In this document: piece after piece, positions 45,281-57,918 of the stretch
How positions within the stretch are numbered: the first letter of the stretch is position 1
Layout of the letters: the number at the start of each line of letters is the position of its first letter
Assembly: GCF_029962835.1 (NCBI RefSeq)
Contig: NC_080588.1
Coordinates: 66,860,001 to 66,924,000, forward strand
Source: Magnolia sinica
Taxonomy: Eukaryota; Streptophyta; Magnoliopsida; Magnoliales; Magnoliaceae
Length of the DNA: 64,000 nt
Direction of reading: 5' to 3'
Position numbers and translations under genes: made by a program
The notes under the pieces: model-generated
Told to the model about the DNA's origin: nothing
The model's database searches: none
The model's input: only the letters and a program-made list of their open reading frames with translations

Positions 45281-48200
45281 ATGTCGAAATCTCCAGAGGA
45301 AGAACACCCTCAGAAGGCGTTTGGGTGGGCGGCAAGAGACTCTTCTGGAGTCCTCTCCCCTTTCAAATTCTCTAGAAGGTATTACTCATTACCCTTCTTC
45401 TTCTTTTCCTTTCCTTTTCTTTTGCAATGAGACATTTCTCTTTGTTTTCTTTGGAATTCTTCTTCTTTCTTTTCGTGGGTATTTTTGGTACTGTATATTC
45501 TGTAGTTTGTTTCAAGATCTCTCTCTCTCTCTCTTCTTGATTTTTTTGGAAGCCTCATTTCTTTTCTTTTTGCGTGTTCTTGTTGTAATGAGATCTTTCC
45601 TTTTATTTTTGGTGGGTATTTTTCGTATTTCTATTCTCCCTCGTAATTGAATTGAATGAGATCTTCTTTTAGTTTCTTTATAATTTTTCTTCTTATTTTT
45701 GGTGGGCTTTTTGGTATTTTCTATGCTCTCTTTCTCTCTCGCATTGTTCTGGGCCTCTACTAACCTCTTTTCTTTTCTCTTCTTGTATTTTCTTTTATAA
45801 GTGTTTTTAGTGCGACGAAATCTTCTCTTTCCTTTTTCCCTTTGGAATTATTTTTTTTTTTTTCCAGGAATTTCTGGTATCTTCCCAGCTTAGCTTGTTT
45901 TAGTGTTATTGTGTTATTACCCATGCTCTCTTCTTAATTTTTGGTATTTTCCACCCCTATGATATATATACACAGAGGCATCCTTCCCTGCGCACGTGCA
46001 CACCTTTACATACGTGTCATACGCTTAAAATCCGAACGGGCCTTGTGATGCGGCACCCCATGAAACTCACGAGATCTGGTGTACAACTGAGTATTGGGAT
46101 CTTCGACACACATCACGGTGGGGCCCACCGTGATGTGCGTTGAAGATCTACCCCCATCAATCAAATGCACCAATCCCATGGTGACGTACCATTTCACTCT
46201 ACTCTAGTGGGAAGTCGGTTTGCATGGTGTGTAACACACACCTACTTTGGTGGTGTGTTGACGTCACTAAGTTATATATGCCCACCGTGGTAATGTATAT
46301 GTTATATCGGTATTCTTGGTCATGCCCTAAAGTGATTTCGCAGAATCAACAGATGGATGTGAACATAAGACATACATCATGGTAGGGCCCACCAAACTTG
46401 GTGACCTCAGCACACCACCTGGTGAGGCAATCTCCTTCCATTCTAGTGCAAGCAACTTTACTTTATTTCAATTAATGTCACATTAATGCATACAGGTGTG
46501 CAATTAATGGACACATTTGATTAATCACCTGGTGAGCCACGCTGTATTCATGGACAACGGACGGTCTGATCTAACATGCAGGTGTGGCCCACCCAGGGAT
46601 CGGATGATGCTGATTTTCTAGAATGATGATTTTCATAGCGGTGCCTGTTGTTTTCATGGTACCGATTCACAATAAAAGTGGTATATAAAGATGGTACGGT
46701 GCCACAAGTTGAAGAAAGTGGAACATGCTTTTAAACAAAGGGTGTGGGGAACGTATTCTCACCTCCCAATAACATTGATAGCTGTAAAAAGCTCTCCGCA
46801 ATATCAGCTAACACTGATTTATTGCTTCCTAGTAGAACATGAAAACCCCATTTGTTATCAGGTGATTAGGCCATATCACACATTTAATGCAATAGTGCTG
46901 ATAAGGTCGGTGATGATGTGGGCCAAACACAAGCCAGGAAAATGAATCACTGACCCGGATTCTCACCTTCCAAGAGAGAAAAAACTTGTACTTTTGTGGG
47001 AAAAACCTCTTCGGCCTGATGGGAGCGTGGATTTGGAACCTCTGGATTCGAAATCCTCTTATGTTTAGCACCCTGGATTAGGAATCAACTTTAATCCAAA
47101 ATAGTTATGCACGGTATACTTACAAGGGTCGGAATTTAATTACTAAATTAACTTTAATATCTCTAATTAGTGAACCTATGTAATGTTTAATACAATGGTT
47201 CCAATAAGCCTGTTGAAATAAATACTTTGCTCAAAAATGATGAAATTACAAGTCTTGAATGGGCCACAAGTACAAAATTATGTCCGAGTGACTAACTAAC
47301 CAATGATTTTTAACTGTTGATTTACATGGACAATTTTTGGGCTGTTTTGATCATCATATTAAAATAATTATAGTGATACAACTGATAATCTAATTGTTTT
47401 GGGACATCATTAGTGGGTCATGTGCCCAATAAAATAATAGTATGGTGATATAAACGTTACACATGCAACTATTGAAAGAATTTTGGGATTACACTCATTT
47501 CAAATTTCTTAGTTGTTTGGCATCATAAACCGAACGTATCCCATCCTATCAGTAAAAAGAGACTATGAAAATTACTGGTGTAGTTTCCTAACATTCATTG
47601 TTGCGGACTCCCAATTAGCTAGATACTTTTGGGCAAGGTTTGGTTGGATGTCTGAATCCACGGAGGTGGTTGGGACCCTGTGGGGCTTACAGGAATGGAG
47701 GTCTTAAATCCACAATGTCCAACCATTTTGAAAGCACATTTTTAGGGCATGATCCCAAAAATAAGGCACACCAAATCTTAGGTGAACCACACCAGAGGAA
47801 GCAGTCATGATTGAATCCCATCAATAAAAACTTCATAGATTCTAGCAGAATAGTTATTTGCCATCCAACCTATTGTTCACGGAGACCTAAATGAAGCGAT
47901 CACACAAATATCATCTTGATCCAAAGTTTCTGTGAACCTCAAGAAATTTTTAATGGTAAATTACCTCTGTTTCATTTACCATGGTCCATTTAAGATTTTG
48001 GATCTGCTTCATTTTTTTGATCCATGCCCTAAAATGAGCTTTCAGTACAGATGGTGTACCCCACATTCAGAGGCCCCACCGGCCCAGAATCCATCCAAGC
48101 CGCGCCTGATACTTTTTTCTCTTTCGTGGTGGGCCACGCTGCGAAGTGTCTGGGCAATGGACACGTGTCCTATATTTGTGGGAGCTTTACAAACTTTTTA

Positions 48201-49581
48201 AATAGAAAATATTTTTATCTGAATTGTGATGTGTTTGTAGGGCCAACGGCGACGATGATGTCACGCTCAAGATTCTCTACTGCGGAATCTGCCATTCGGA
48301 CCTTCACTCCGTTAAAAACGAGTGGAGAAATTCTGTCTACCCCTTGCTCCCAGGGTAAGATCGTCTTAACGCCGTTATTTATTGTTTCTAGAAAGGGAAT
48401 ATAAAATGAAGAGGCGACTCGGGCAAGGGGATATCAAAAAGGTGATTTGTGGCACGCTAGTGTGAAATGTCCATGCCGTTCGCAGGTGAGGCCCACTCAC
48501 CTTGAACATGATCTGAACCGCTAAATGGTGTCTGGATGGTCAGGGAAAGTAAAAAAGGAAGAAGCAAGGATATTTCACATGTGTGCTTCGCTGATAAGGG
48601 AACCAAAAGGACCTTCCTACTATTGATCATTTGAAAGGCGGGCCAATGAATGGATCGGATATTTCACACGTGTGCTTCGATTTTCGAATCAAATCAGCAT
48701 GTGTTAGATCTATATATGGTCAAAAGACCCCACCCGTCTGATCGTCATTTAAAGAAGCATCAGAAATTAATGTAAGCCATCTGTTCCCGCAGGCACGAGA
48801 TTGTGGGTATAGTGACCGAAGTGGGGCCCAATGTATCAAAATTCAAGGTTGGAGATAAGGCAGGCGTCGGGTGCATGGTTGGATCCTGCAAATCATGCTC
48901 CAGCTGCGAGCAAGGCTCGGAGAACTACTGTCCCAAGACGATCCTCACCTACAATTCCACGTACCACGATGGCACTATGACGTACGGTGGATATTCCGAT
49001 TTTCTGGTGGTCAATCAGAACTTTGTGATCCACTTCCCCGAGAGCTTGCCACTTGATGGGGCCGCGCCGCTATTGTGCGCTGGTATTACAGTGTACAGTC
49101 CAATGAGGTATTACGGGCTGAGTGAGCCAGGCAAGCATCTAGGAGTGGTTGGGCTCGGTGGACTCGGTCACGTAGCAGTTAAGTTTGCCAAGGCCTTTGG
49201 GTTGAAGGTCACAGTAATCAGTACATCCCCCAACAAGGAGAAGGAAGCAATCGAACGACTCGGTGCTGATTCATTTCTGGTCAGCCGTGACCCGGCACAG
49301 ATGCAGGTGAGTCAGGGTTCGTGTGACTAACGTGGCCATGCATGTGTGTTTCAGTCTATCCAAAAACCCACACACATCAAAATTAGGGCTGTGCATGAGT
49401 AGAGCTAGCTCGAAAAGCTTGGTCGACTCAGCTCGAGTCAGCTCGGATTGACTCGGCTTGAAAGGTCAACTCGGGGCGAATCAAGCTTATTTTCTAAATC
49501 TCGGGTTGAGTTCGAGCCGAGTTTGAGCATGGTGTATTTCGACTCAAGTTGACTCGATGCTCTAGCTCGACTTGGCTAGAG

Positions 49582-49665
<84 letters not shown>

Positions 49666-51275
49666 AAAAGGTACTATGCGCTCAACCTCACGAGTTCGTC
49701 CCATGAGGTTGATCTGTGTGGGCCCCACCGTGATGCATTTTGAACATCTAACCCATCAGTCAGATGCACCATTCCATCATGGGCTTAGGTCTCAAAAATC
49801 AAGTCAATCCATGACTTGTGTGGACCACACCACATACAGAAGTGGGGAGGGGCCATGCACCATTAAAACATTCGTAATCAGTTTTTTGGGCCCACAGAGA
49901 TGTGGTTTGCAAATCCAGCCCATCCATTATGTGTGTCCCACTTGCATGAGGGTTCAGACCAAGTTTCAACAGAATTCAAAACTCAGGTGGGCCCCACCAA
50001 GTGCTTTTATATGTTTTAACGGTGTTTCACATGATTTTAGATAGTATGGCCCACTTGAGTTCCGTATACGGCTGATTTTTGGGATATCCCATAATTTAGA
50101 GGGTACCCATCAAACGCACGATGTTGATGGTCGACACGCATCACGGTGGGGCCCACATAGCTCGACCTTACGGGAGCTAATCGTGAGGTCGAGCGCATAG
50201 TACCTTTTCCCATATATATATAAGTTAACACCAAAAAAAAAAAAAAACCCCTACCCGTTCCATTCCCTCTCTTTCTTTACCTCTTTTTGTATTTTGTAGT
50301 AAAAAATATAATAAATTGGCATATGAAGAAGCTTGGCTCGACTTGACTTGAGGGAAACTTGACTCAACTGGAACCACTAGCTCGACTCAAACTCGACTCC
50401 ACGACATTGGCAAACAAGCTGAGCTTCAATGTTGAACTGGAGCTCGAACTCGAATATAGCATGGACAAGTCGAGCTGAGCTTGGCCCACCTCGGCTCGAC
50501 TCGGCTCAATGTACAGCCCTAATCAAAATTGAACCATGACTACTGGAAGTGGGCCCCACTTGATTTTAAGTGCAATGTAAGTGGGGCCCACCATTCTTCA
50601 CTTTAAATGGCGATGATTTGCTTAGGAATCTGTTATTAGGATTGAAAAGGTCATGTAATTATGACCCAGTTAACATTATACGGTGATGATTTGTTCATTC
50701 CTTCTTTTATGTAGGCTGCCATGGGCACCATGGATGGTATCATCGATACGGTCTCGGCGGTCCACCCAATCCTGCCGTTGATAGGCCTGCTGAAGACTAA
50801 TGGGAAGCTGGTTATGGTGGGTTTACCAGAGAAGCCTCTTGAGCTACCGGTATTCCCTCTGCTTTTGGGTAAGTAAACATCCTTCATTGTCTTTAACTGT
50901 CCTATGGATTCGTGTGATTCAAATATTTAGTGAAGGCTGCGTTTGGCTGCACCAAATTTCATGAATCATGATATTTAACATTGCAAAATTTCATCACTGA
51001 TCACAAATGAACGGGCTGGAAGATCGTTGCCCATCTATTATTTTCCCCACTGACATTGTTCTGATTTTGCAGGGAGGAAGACCGTTGCCGGAAGTGTCAC
51101 TGGAGGAATCAAAGAGACCCAAGAGATGATTGACTTTGCCGCCAAGCACAACATCACGGCGGACATTGAAGTTATTCAGATGGACTATGTGAATACGGCC
51201 ATGGAGCGGCTCGCGAAGGCGGACGTACAATACCGGTTCGTCATCGATGTGGGGAACACCTTGAAAGCTCCGTGA
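45281..51275 (+). CDS. CAD: CAD/mannitol dehydrogenase-like zinc alcohol dehydrogenase, copy C (5 exons, 360 aa)
   Basis: Exons 45281-45378, 48241-48354, 48793-49306, 50715-50868 and 51073-51275; all introns GT-AG; ends in TGA. Both zinc sites (Cys50, His72/Glu73, Cys166; Cys103/106/109/117), GLGGLG and the STSPNK loop are intact. Exon 3 is almost identical to B, with a few changes such as TEVGPN and CPKTI. Two unusual residues: Arg62 in KNEWRNS where the other three have Gly, and SVTGG for SLIGG at the start of exon 5. Arg62 lies in the segment leading to the GHE zinc motif and could affect activity. Intron 3 is swollen to 1,408 bp by a hAT-like MITE that itself carries a Micron-like element. 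Confidence 0.92.
47677..48066. repeat. Fold-back repeat in gene C intron 1
   Basis: Runs from TGTGGGGCTTACAGGAATG to GATGGTGTACCCCACATT, with inverse arms GGTGAACCACACCAG and CATGGTCCATTTAAG. The same copy occurs in gene D intron 1 at about 58725-59150. Confidence 0.5.
48160..48169 (+). promoter_or_regulatory. Palindromic G-box in gene C intron 1
   Basis: GACACGTGTC, 71 bp before exon 2, shared with B (21740) and D (59239). Confidence 0.5.
49384..50521. mobile_element. hAT-like MITE in gene C intron 3, interrupted
   Basis: Same element and same site as B 23433-23861, with perfect octamer flanks ATCAAAAT (49376-49383 and 50522-50529). Its internal (TA)n tract (about 49585-49662) holds the Micron-like element 49663-50211. 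Confidence 0.85.
49663..50211. mobile_element. Micron-like TIR element inserted in (TA)n, second copy
   Basis: 549 bp, same length and same long inverted ends (GGGAAAAGGTACTATGCGCT) as 16176-16724. It lies within the TA tract of the hAT-like MITE, which in gene B is uninterrupted, so the insertion is younger than the B/C duplication. Confidence 0.8.
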
Positions 51276-52905
51276 ACCGTCGATTTGAATCAGCATCCAT
51301 GTGGCCCACCAGTCATATAGTTTTTAGGGTGCTATGTTTTCGTTGGTTTGAGTCAGAATCTATGTTGTCCACATGGTCACGTGTTTGGTCACATTTTTTT
51401 AGTTGCTATGCCTGGATTCTTGCCGAGTACACAACCTTTTTTTTCTTAGGTTTTCATTGCTATTAAGCGCTATATGAGTATCACATTTTATTGGTATCTT
51501 TCAATGGTTTTGATTTGTGGGGTAATATAAATCAAACACATGAAACAATGAGTTAATTCATGGGGAATAGTCGAAGCAAGTTGTCGGGTGACCCCCGTCC
51601 CACCTTGATGTGTGTATTTTATGACGTAGATTCAATGAATTTGGAGAACCATGTTAGGTGGTGAGATTTGATTGGGTCACGTGGTGTTGTGAGAGTTTGC
51701 CATAGTAATAAAGCCAACGACTTAAATGCAGAGTGGATTAGGTGCGGCCGTGACTATAGAGCCCACCCTGATGTGTAGTTCACACGTGCTGTTGGTTTAT
51801 TTTTCTAGATCATTTTAGGGCATGAGACAAAAAAAATGAAGTAAATCCAAATCTCAGGTCGGCTGGACTACAAGAAACAGCGGTGATTAACCATTAAAAG
51901 CTTCTCGTGGGCAACAAGTTTTGAATGAAAACATATTTGGTTTTCCCATATCTATATGGCCTTATCAACCGGTTGGATGGCAAATAAACATTATCATAAG
52001 CTCTAGGAAGTTTTTAGTCGCGGGCACTATTTCATGTAAGACTTGTATATACTTTAGTTTTGGGCTCATGCACCAAAATGAGCTGGCAATACTGATAGAG
52101 GGTGTGGATATATTACACAAACATCAAGGTGGGCCCCATGGTCAGGGCTAGACCATGATAGGTGAGGCCGGGCAGCACTTAACCCGCGTGGATATACTAC
52201 ACATACATCAAGGATGGTCACACAGTCAGGGCCGCACCTAATCCGCACCCCTTACCAACATGCTTTGCTGACGCTATCTCCATATTGTGGTCGGGACCAC
52301 CACTGGAAACAGTGGAATAATGACACCCACCATTGAAATCTTCCTAGGGCCCACCTTGATATTTATTTGCCATCCAACCTATTGATAAGGTCACACTGAC
52401 CTGGATGAAGGGAAAATACAAATATTAGCTTGATCCAAAACCTTCGTGACCCAGGAAGCCCATAATGGTGGGTGTTGAATCACCATTGTTTCCTGTGGTG
52501 TGGTTCATTATGCTTTGGATCTGTTTTATTTGTGGACTCATGCCCTAAAATTCATTAGGAAACAGATGAACGGCATGGATAAAACACACGTGTACACCAG
52601 GCAATCGAAGCCTGTCGAGACCTTGTGCACCGGAACAAAGAAAAATAAAAAGGAGAAAATGGGCCCCAACAAGGAAAGAAAGGAAAGGTGTTGGGAATAA
52701 ATTCTTTTTTTTTATTTTTGTTGGGATTAAATTCCAACTCGAAAAAATGTCACACTACATTGCTTCCTTTTCTCCACCTTCTTCTTTTCTTCTTCTCACG
52801 GTTTAACTCGATCGTGCTTTTGGCATTATTTCCAATTGACGTCGGTCGGGATTCACCAAACAGGCTCCTTGCCTCCTTGTTCGGTTTGATTTGTTCACCA
52901 GGTGC
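51276..52905. repeat. Gene C downstream spacer, copy of the gene B spacer
   Basis: Collinear with 24620-26340, including the fold-back copies at about 51755-52150 and 52265-52590. Ends where ACCAAACAGGC is reached in both. No gene. Confidence 0.7.
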
Positions 52906-53263
52906 ATGACGAGTGTGGACTGAAATTTCATACTTGTCCATAACTAGATGACAGAATCTAAGGGCAGATGTCCCGCTAAACTGAAATTTCATACTTGTCC
53001 ACACAACTTAAAACAATAGTGAAAATATCATTATTGGATAACCTTATTTGCAACTACTAGTGGGGCCCACTTGTTACCGTTGTATGATCATATGGTAATA
53101 AGCTTTACCAATAGCTAAGTTTCACTAATGGTGTCCATCACTGGATCATTTTCTAGTATGGTTAATTTTTACCACATGTTTGGAATATGCGCGGCCCACA
53201 CGGGTTCATGTTGTCCAATGCCATGAAATGATATGTACACTTACCTTGATTTTGATTTGGTAG

Positions 53264-53493
53264 GGAGAAAAACCTTCACAGGAAGTACGACTGGAGGGCT
53301 GAGAGAAGCACAAGAGATGATCAATTTCGCCGCAGAGCATGATATCACAGCTGATGTTGAGGTTATTTCAATGGACTACGTTAACAAGGGGATCGAGCGA
53401 CTTGCTAGAGCCGACATCCAGTATCGATTTGCCATTGATGTGGCAAATTCCTTGGGCCTGTTCAATTTACACGATTACCATGTAAATGTATAA
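53264..53493 (+). pseudogene. CAD-like orphan exon 5
   Basis: After the acceptor TTGGTAG the frame is open for the whole exon: GRKTFTGSTTGGLREAQEM through MDYVNKGIERLARADIQYR to ANSLGLFNLHDYHVNV and TAA. It is clearly more diverged than the four genes, and the ending differs from the usual VGNTLKAP. No exons 1-4 precede it within reach (the nearest upstream CAD gene, C, has its own exon 5), so it is a gene relic. The intact frame leaves open a role as an alternative last exon. Confidence 0.8.
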
Positions 53494-53589
53494 TAATTAT
53501 TTACCTATGTAATTACCGCATCTTTTCCGTGCAGGTGTGACAACTTGCTTTTTTAACACTTAAATTAAGAAATTTACAACATCAATGGA

Positions 53590-54080
53590 AGTCCCACCGT
53601 GATGTATGTTACTTATCCACGCCGCTCATTTGTTATGCCAGCCGAATTTATGATATGAACGAAAAAATGAGGCAAATTCAAAGCTCAAGTGAACCACACC
53701 ACAGAAATAACGGGATTCGAACACCTACCATTAAAAACTTTTTGGGCCCTTAAAAGTTTTGGATCAAGCTAATATTTGTGTTTTCCCCTTATCCATGTCT
53801 ATGTGACCTTTTGAACAGGTTAGATGATGAAAAAATTCGATGGGAGCACCGAAGCTGTGGATCAAGTTTATATTTGTGTTTTTCCTTATAAAAAGGTGGG
53901 ATGGAAAATAAAACATCAGGTGGGCCTAGGAAGGTTTCATGTGTGGGCTTTAGCATTCCACCGTACTGTGGTCCTCATGAGCTTTGTATCTACATATTTT
54001 TCTGGCTCACGCCCGAGAATGAATGAAAAATCATATGTACGGAGTGGTTTAAACACATGCATCATGGTGAGCCTTACAGA
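53590..54080. repeat. GGGCCC-type fold-back repeat
   Basis: Edges GTCCCACCGTGATGTATG and ATGCATCATGGTGAGCCTTAC are inverse. The arms include AAGCTCAAGTGAACCACACC and GGTCCTCATGAGCTTTG. An internal duplication (GATCAAGTTTATATTTGTGT) is present. Confidence 0.5.
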
Positions 54081-54299
54081 GCTTGGGCGGCGGCCTGTTA
54101 TATGGCCCAGCTAAAGAGTGAAAGTTCTGACTTACAGGAAAGAATATCTAACGGTACTACCGACCTTTCCATGAGTTCGGATCCCGCGTTTGTGGGCTAC
54201 GTTTGTAAGTGAGATTGCGTGTGAATGGTCATCGTTTTAAACTCGCGTGCACTTGCGTTCAACCGAACGAATTAGGTGAGACACCGGCCTCACCCAAGA

Positions 54300-54549
54300 C
54301 GGTGCCCCCCTTAATGTGGGGCCTACCTTGACGTATGTATTCTGTATCCATTCCGTTCATCTCTTCTCCCCTATTATTTTAGGGCATTATCCCAAATAAA
54401 GCAGATCCAATTATCAGGTCCATCGTACCATATAAAAAAACAGTGGTGATTGAACAAACTACCATTAAAAACTTCTTAGGGTGCACCTTAATGTTTTTAT
54501 AGTGCTTATTTACCATCTAATCTATTCATAAGGTCACATAAGGCTAGAT

Positions 54550-54606
<57 letters not shown>

Positions 54607-54655
54607 TTTGATCCAAAAAATTGTGTGGCCTGTTAATGATCAATCATCACTATTT
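54300..54655. repeat. Fold-back copy with (GA)n expansion
   Basis: Left arm from TGTGGGGCCTACCTTGACG. The centre carries about 48 bp of GA repeat at about 54553-54601 at the place where other copies read GAAGGGAAAAC. Confidence 0.55.
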
Positions 54656-55113
54656 CCTATATATATGGTCCGCTTGATTACTGGATCTGATTCATTTTTG
54701 AGATAATGCCCTAAAATCATCCGTAAAATCAGATGGATGGCGTGGATACAGAATACATACATCAAAGTTAACCAGAAATTAAAACTAAACCATACAAGAT
54801 ATATACATACATCAAGGTTAGCCAGAAATTAACACTAAACCGTACAAGATACTGGTGCTTTTAGATGTACGATGAAAAAATAAGTATGCTTATTTTATTA
54901 CCCAACTGTCAGATGGAGGATATTTATTGGACGGTTAAAGCTGAAAAATCCAACTGTCTTGATGCAAGGTACAAGTGCCTACGAATCAGTGGTCAGGATG
55001 GTCGGACAAGTGCTAACGAATCTGATTGTTCAACCAATCAATATGATTTTTGAACTTTGATGAATTAGAGAAAGTGGGTTAAACTATTTAATCTGTTTAA
55101 TGTGAGTCGATAT
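54656..55113. repeat. Spacer segment shared with the gene B upstream region
   Basis: Partner of 16745-17162, with a short internal duplication (CATACATCAAGGTTAGCCAG) not present there. Confidence 0.7.
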
Positions 55114-55944
55114 GGAAGCTGATTGGCTGGTGTACCACACACCACCAATCTGGTTGGTGTCGTGTGTTGACGTCACCAAGTTTTGTGGGTCCCATCTCGA
55201 GGTATGAGTTATATCCAAACCATTCATCCACTTGGCGAGCTCTTGGTAACCGTTCATTCACTTGGCAAGCTCTTGGTATGGCAAGAGACCAAAATTAAGA
55301 CAGATCAAAAAAATCAAGTGGACAACATTGTAAAAGGCAGCGGGGATTGAACGTTTACCACTGAAACCCTTTTGGGGTCATAGGAATTTCGGATCACCTC
55401 TTCATCCGGTTTGGTGTGACCTTATGAATAGTTTGGAGGTAAAATAAACATTATGTGGTCCTACCGGTGAGAATTATTGTCCCAGTGCTATTTATGGTGT
55501 GGTCCACTTGAGCTTTGGATATGGCTTATTTTTGGGATCATGATCTAAAATGATCTCTAAAAATGGTTGAATGGTGTGGATATGATAAATACATCATTAT
55601 GACGCCCAGGTAGAGGTGGCCAGGATCTGACCCGACTCGTTGGATTCAATTCAACCCGAACTGAAAGCCAGGGTCAGGTCGGATCAAGTAGACCCACTCA
55701 GATCTGACTGCAAAATAAGTCGAGTTCGAGTCAGTAGCCAATCCAATCCGATCTAATCTGATCCAATCGAATCTGATCCAGTCGGGTACTATAAAGTATC
55801 TTTTTACTTCCTTTTTAAAACTTTCACCCTTCTTTTCTATCCGAACGGCGAACCCTAAGTCCTTAACTCATCCCTTCCTGAGCAGTGCCACACCGATCTC
55901 GATCCAAATTCAGGCCACTCAGCAGCTTAGCAACCTTTCCAAGT

Positions 55945-55978
<34 letters not shown>

Positions 55979-56591
55979 CCTTACATTCCCTCTCTTGGAA
56001 GTTGAAAAATAAAGATTCAAGCACTTGTTATTTAATTGAATGTGTGTAAATATATTTTAATTGCTTTTAATTAATTTTATTTCTCTCAAATATATTTTAA
56101 ATACATGTAAAATTAGTTATTTAATAATAACTTAGGAAAGTTACCCTTAATTTCTTTTTCTTTTTTTACAATTTTTTGAAATTTTTCTACATTTTTTTAT
56201 TTTTTTAAATTTTTCAAAAAAAATAAAATAAAATAGAAGACTCGATCCGAACCGTATTCAATCCGATCCGACTTGGTTTCCCCGACCGAGTTGAACTCGA
56301 TTCAGGTCAAGCAAGTAAAGATTCGGATAGGATCAAGTCAGCCCTGCTGGACTCGGTCCCAGATTAGATAGAGTTCAAATCAGGTTCTTGAAAAAAAAAT
56401 CAGATCGAGTCGAGTTGGACCCAATTCGGTCCGACTCGACTCGATGCCCACCTCTAGGCCCAGGTAACTTTGATCTCCTTTGAACTGTTCGTACAACTCG
56501 GAGCTCGAGGAGCATCAGCAGTTGTCTTCACACAACACATACCTACACCAGCTAGGTTGGTGGTGTGTGGTACACCAGCCAATCCACTTCC
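55114..56591. mobile_element. MULE-like element upstream of gene D
   Basis: Termini GGAAGCTGATTGGCTGGTGT and CACCAGCCAATCCACTTCC, with 9-bp flanks AGTCGATAT and AGTCAATAT (one mismatch). Orthologous to the B and C insertions. Contains the hAT-like element 55611-56456. Confidence 0.8.
55611..56456. mobile_element. hAT-like TIR element nested in the MULE-like element
   Basis: Termini TAGAGGTGGCC and GCCCACCTCTA, flanked by CGCCCAGG and GGCCCAGG (8 bp, one mismatch). GATCCGA/CTCGA-rich arms surround a T-rich centre and a (CT)n run at about 55946-55976. Absent from the equivalent place in B and C. Confidence 0.75.
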
Positions 56592-56632
56592 AGTCAATAT
56601 ATGTCATGGTGGCATTTCTTAGTGCCTTTAGT

Positions 56633-57159
56633 GGAAACGGATTGGCTACTCCCTAGCTGGTGCTCGATGTTCTGTGGGCCCCACCATGATGTTTGTGTTC
56701 CATCCAAGCTGTCCATCGATTTTTCTGGATCATAAAACATAGTATGAGACCAAAAATGAGATATATCACAATCTCAATTGGACCACATTACAGGAAACAG
56801 TGTTGAATGAACGTTGATCATTAAAAACTTTTTGGTAGCAGTAAAAGTTTTGGATCAAGCTCATCTTTGTTTTTTCCCTTCACCTGGGTAAGTATGACCT
56901 AATAAACATATTGGATGTCAAATAAATAGTACAATGGGGCCTTAGGAGGATTTTAATGGTGGATATCTAGTTACTATTGTTTTCCTGTGGTGTGGTCCAT
57001 CTGAGATTTCTATCCATCTAATTTTTGGGATCAAAATCTAAAATGATATTTAAAAATAGATGAACGGAATGGATGAAACACATACATCATGGTGGGCCTA
57101 CAAAGCACTGACCACTAGCCACCGAGTTGCTGTCCGAGGGAGCCGCCAATCCGTCTCCC
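56633..57159. mobile_element. Fold-back TIR element upstream of gene D
   Basis: Same family as 44427-44973: GGAAACGGATTGGCTACTCC at left and CCGCCAATCCGTCTCC at right, with core edges CTGTGGGCCCCACCATGATG. It sits at a different position from the gene C copy, so it inserted independently. Confidence 0.6.
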
Positions 57160-57174
57160 AAATGACTGCCCTTA

Positions 57175-57798
57175 AGGGTCGTTTGGCACCATGGATTGGA
57201 GGGGGTTTCAAATTCCCTAGTTGTTTGGCAGCATGCAGCTACTGGAGGTTTCAAATTATGGGGGTTTGTAAGCCACGGTGAGAGTTTGGATTACACCTAA
57301 TTAAAATCATTTCAATAGTTGCAGGTGTAACATATGTGTCACTATACACTATTATTCTACTGGGGCACATGGCCATTAATGATGATCAGCACTGTCCAAA
57401 TATTGTCCATATAAATCAGCACCGTCCAAACATTGTCCAACACCATCCAAACATTATCCATGTAAATCAACTATTAAAAATTGTTGTTTACTCACTCAAA
57501 CATGATCTTGTGCTTGTGGCCTATCCTGGACTTAAAATTTCATCATTTCCGGGCAAAGCATATATTTCAGCGGGCTTATCACAACCATTGTGTCAGAAAT
57601 TACATATCTCACTAATTAGAGATATTAAAGTTGATTTAGTAATTAAATTCAAACACATGTAAATATAGCATGGATTGGTAATTTTGTATTAAAGTTGATT
57701 GACACTCCAGGTGCCAAACAGGAGGATTGCAAATCCGGGGGTTTCTAATCCCGGTGGTTCCGAATCCAGGGGTTCGAAATCCACGCCCAAACAGGCCG
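57175..57798. mobile_element. Tourist-like MITE abutting the gene D promoter
   Basis: 624 bp with termini AGGGTCGTTTGGC and CCAAACAGGCCG, flanked by TTA on both sides. The uninterrupted target is visible in gene C as GACTGCTAACGTCAG. The element ends within 14 bp of the TGACGTCA site. Confidence 0.7.
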
Positions 57799-57918
57799 TT
57801 AACGTCAGTAATGACGTCATAGACGGAACCAAACTGGTTTAAGAAGCGCATGGCATCAGGTCACAGCCACACAACACTCTCTCTTTCTCCCTCTCTGTTT
57901 GAAAGGAAGAAACGATAA
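57799..57918 (+). promoter_or_regulatory. Gene D proximal promoter and 5'UTR
   Basis: Perfect TGACGTCA at 57812-57819 in the conserved block TTAACGTCAGTAATGACGTC. TATA-like GGTTTAAG at about 57836-57843, only about 80 bp before the ATG. The pyrimidine tract (57876-57897) is the shortest and least regular of the four. Confidence 0.55.
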
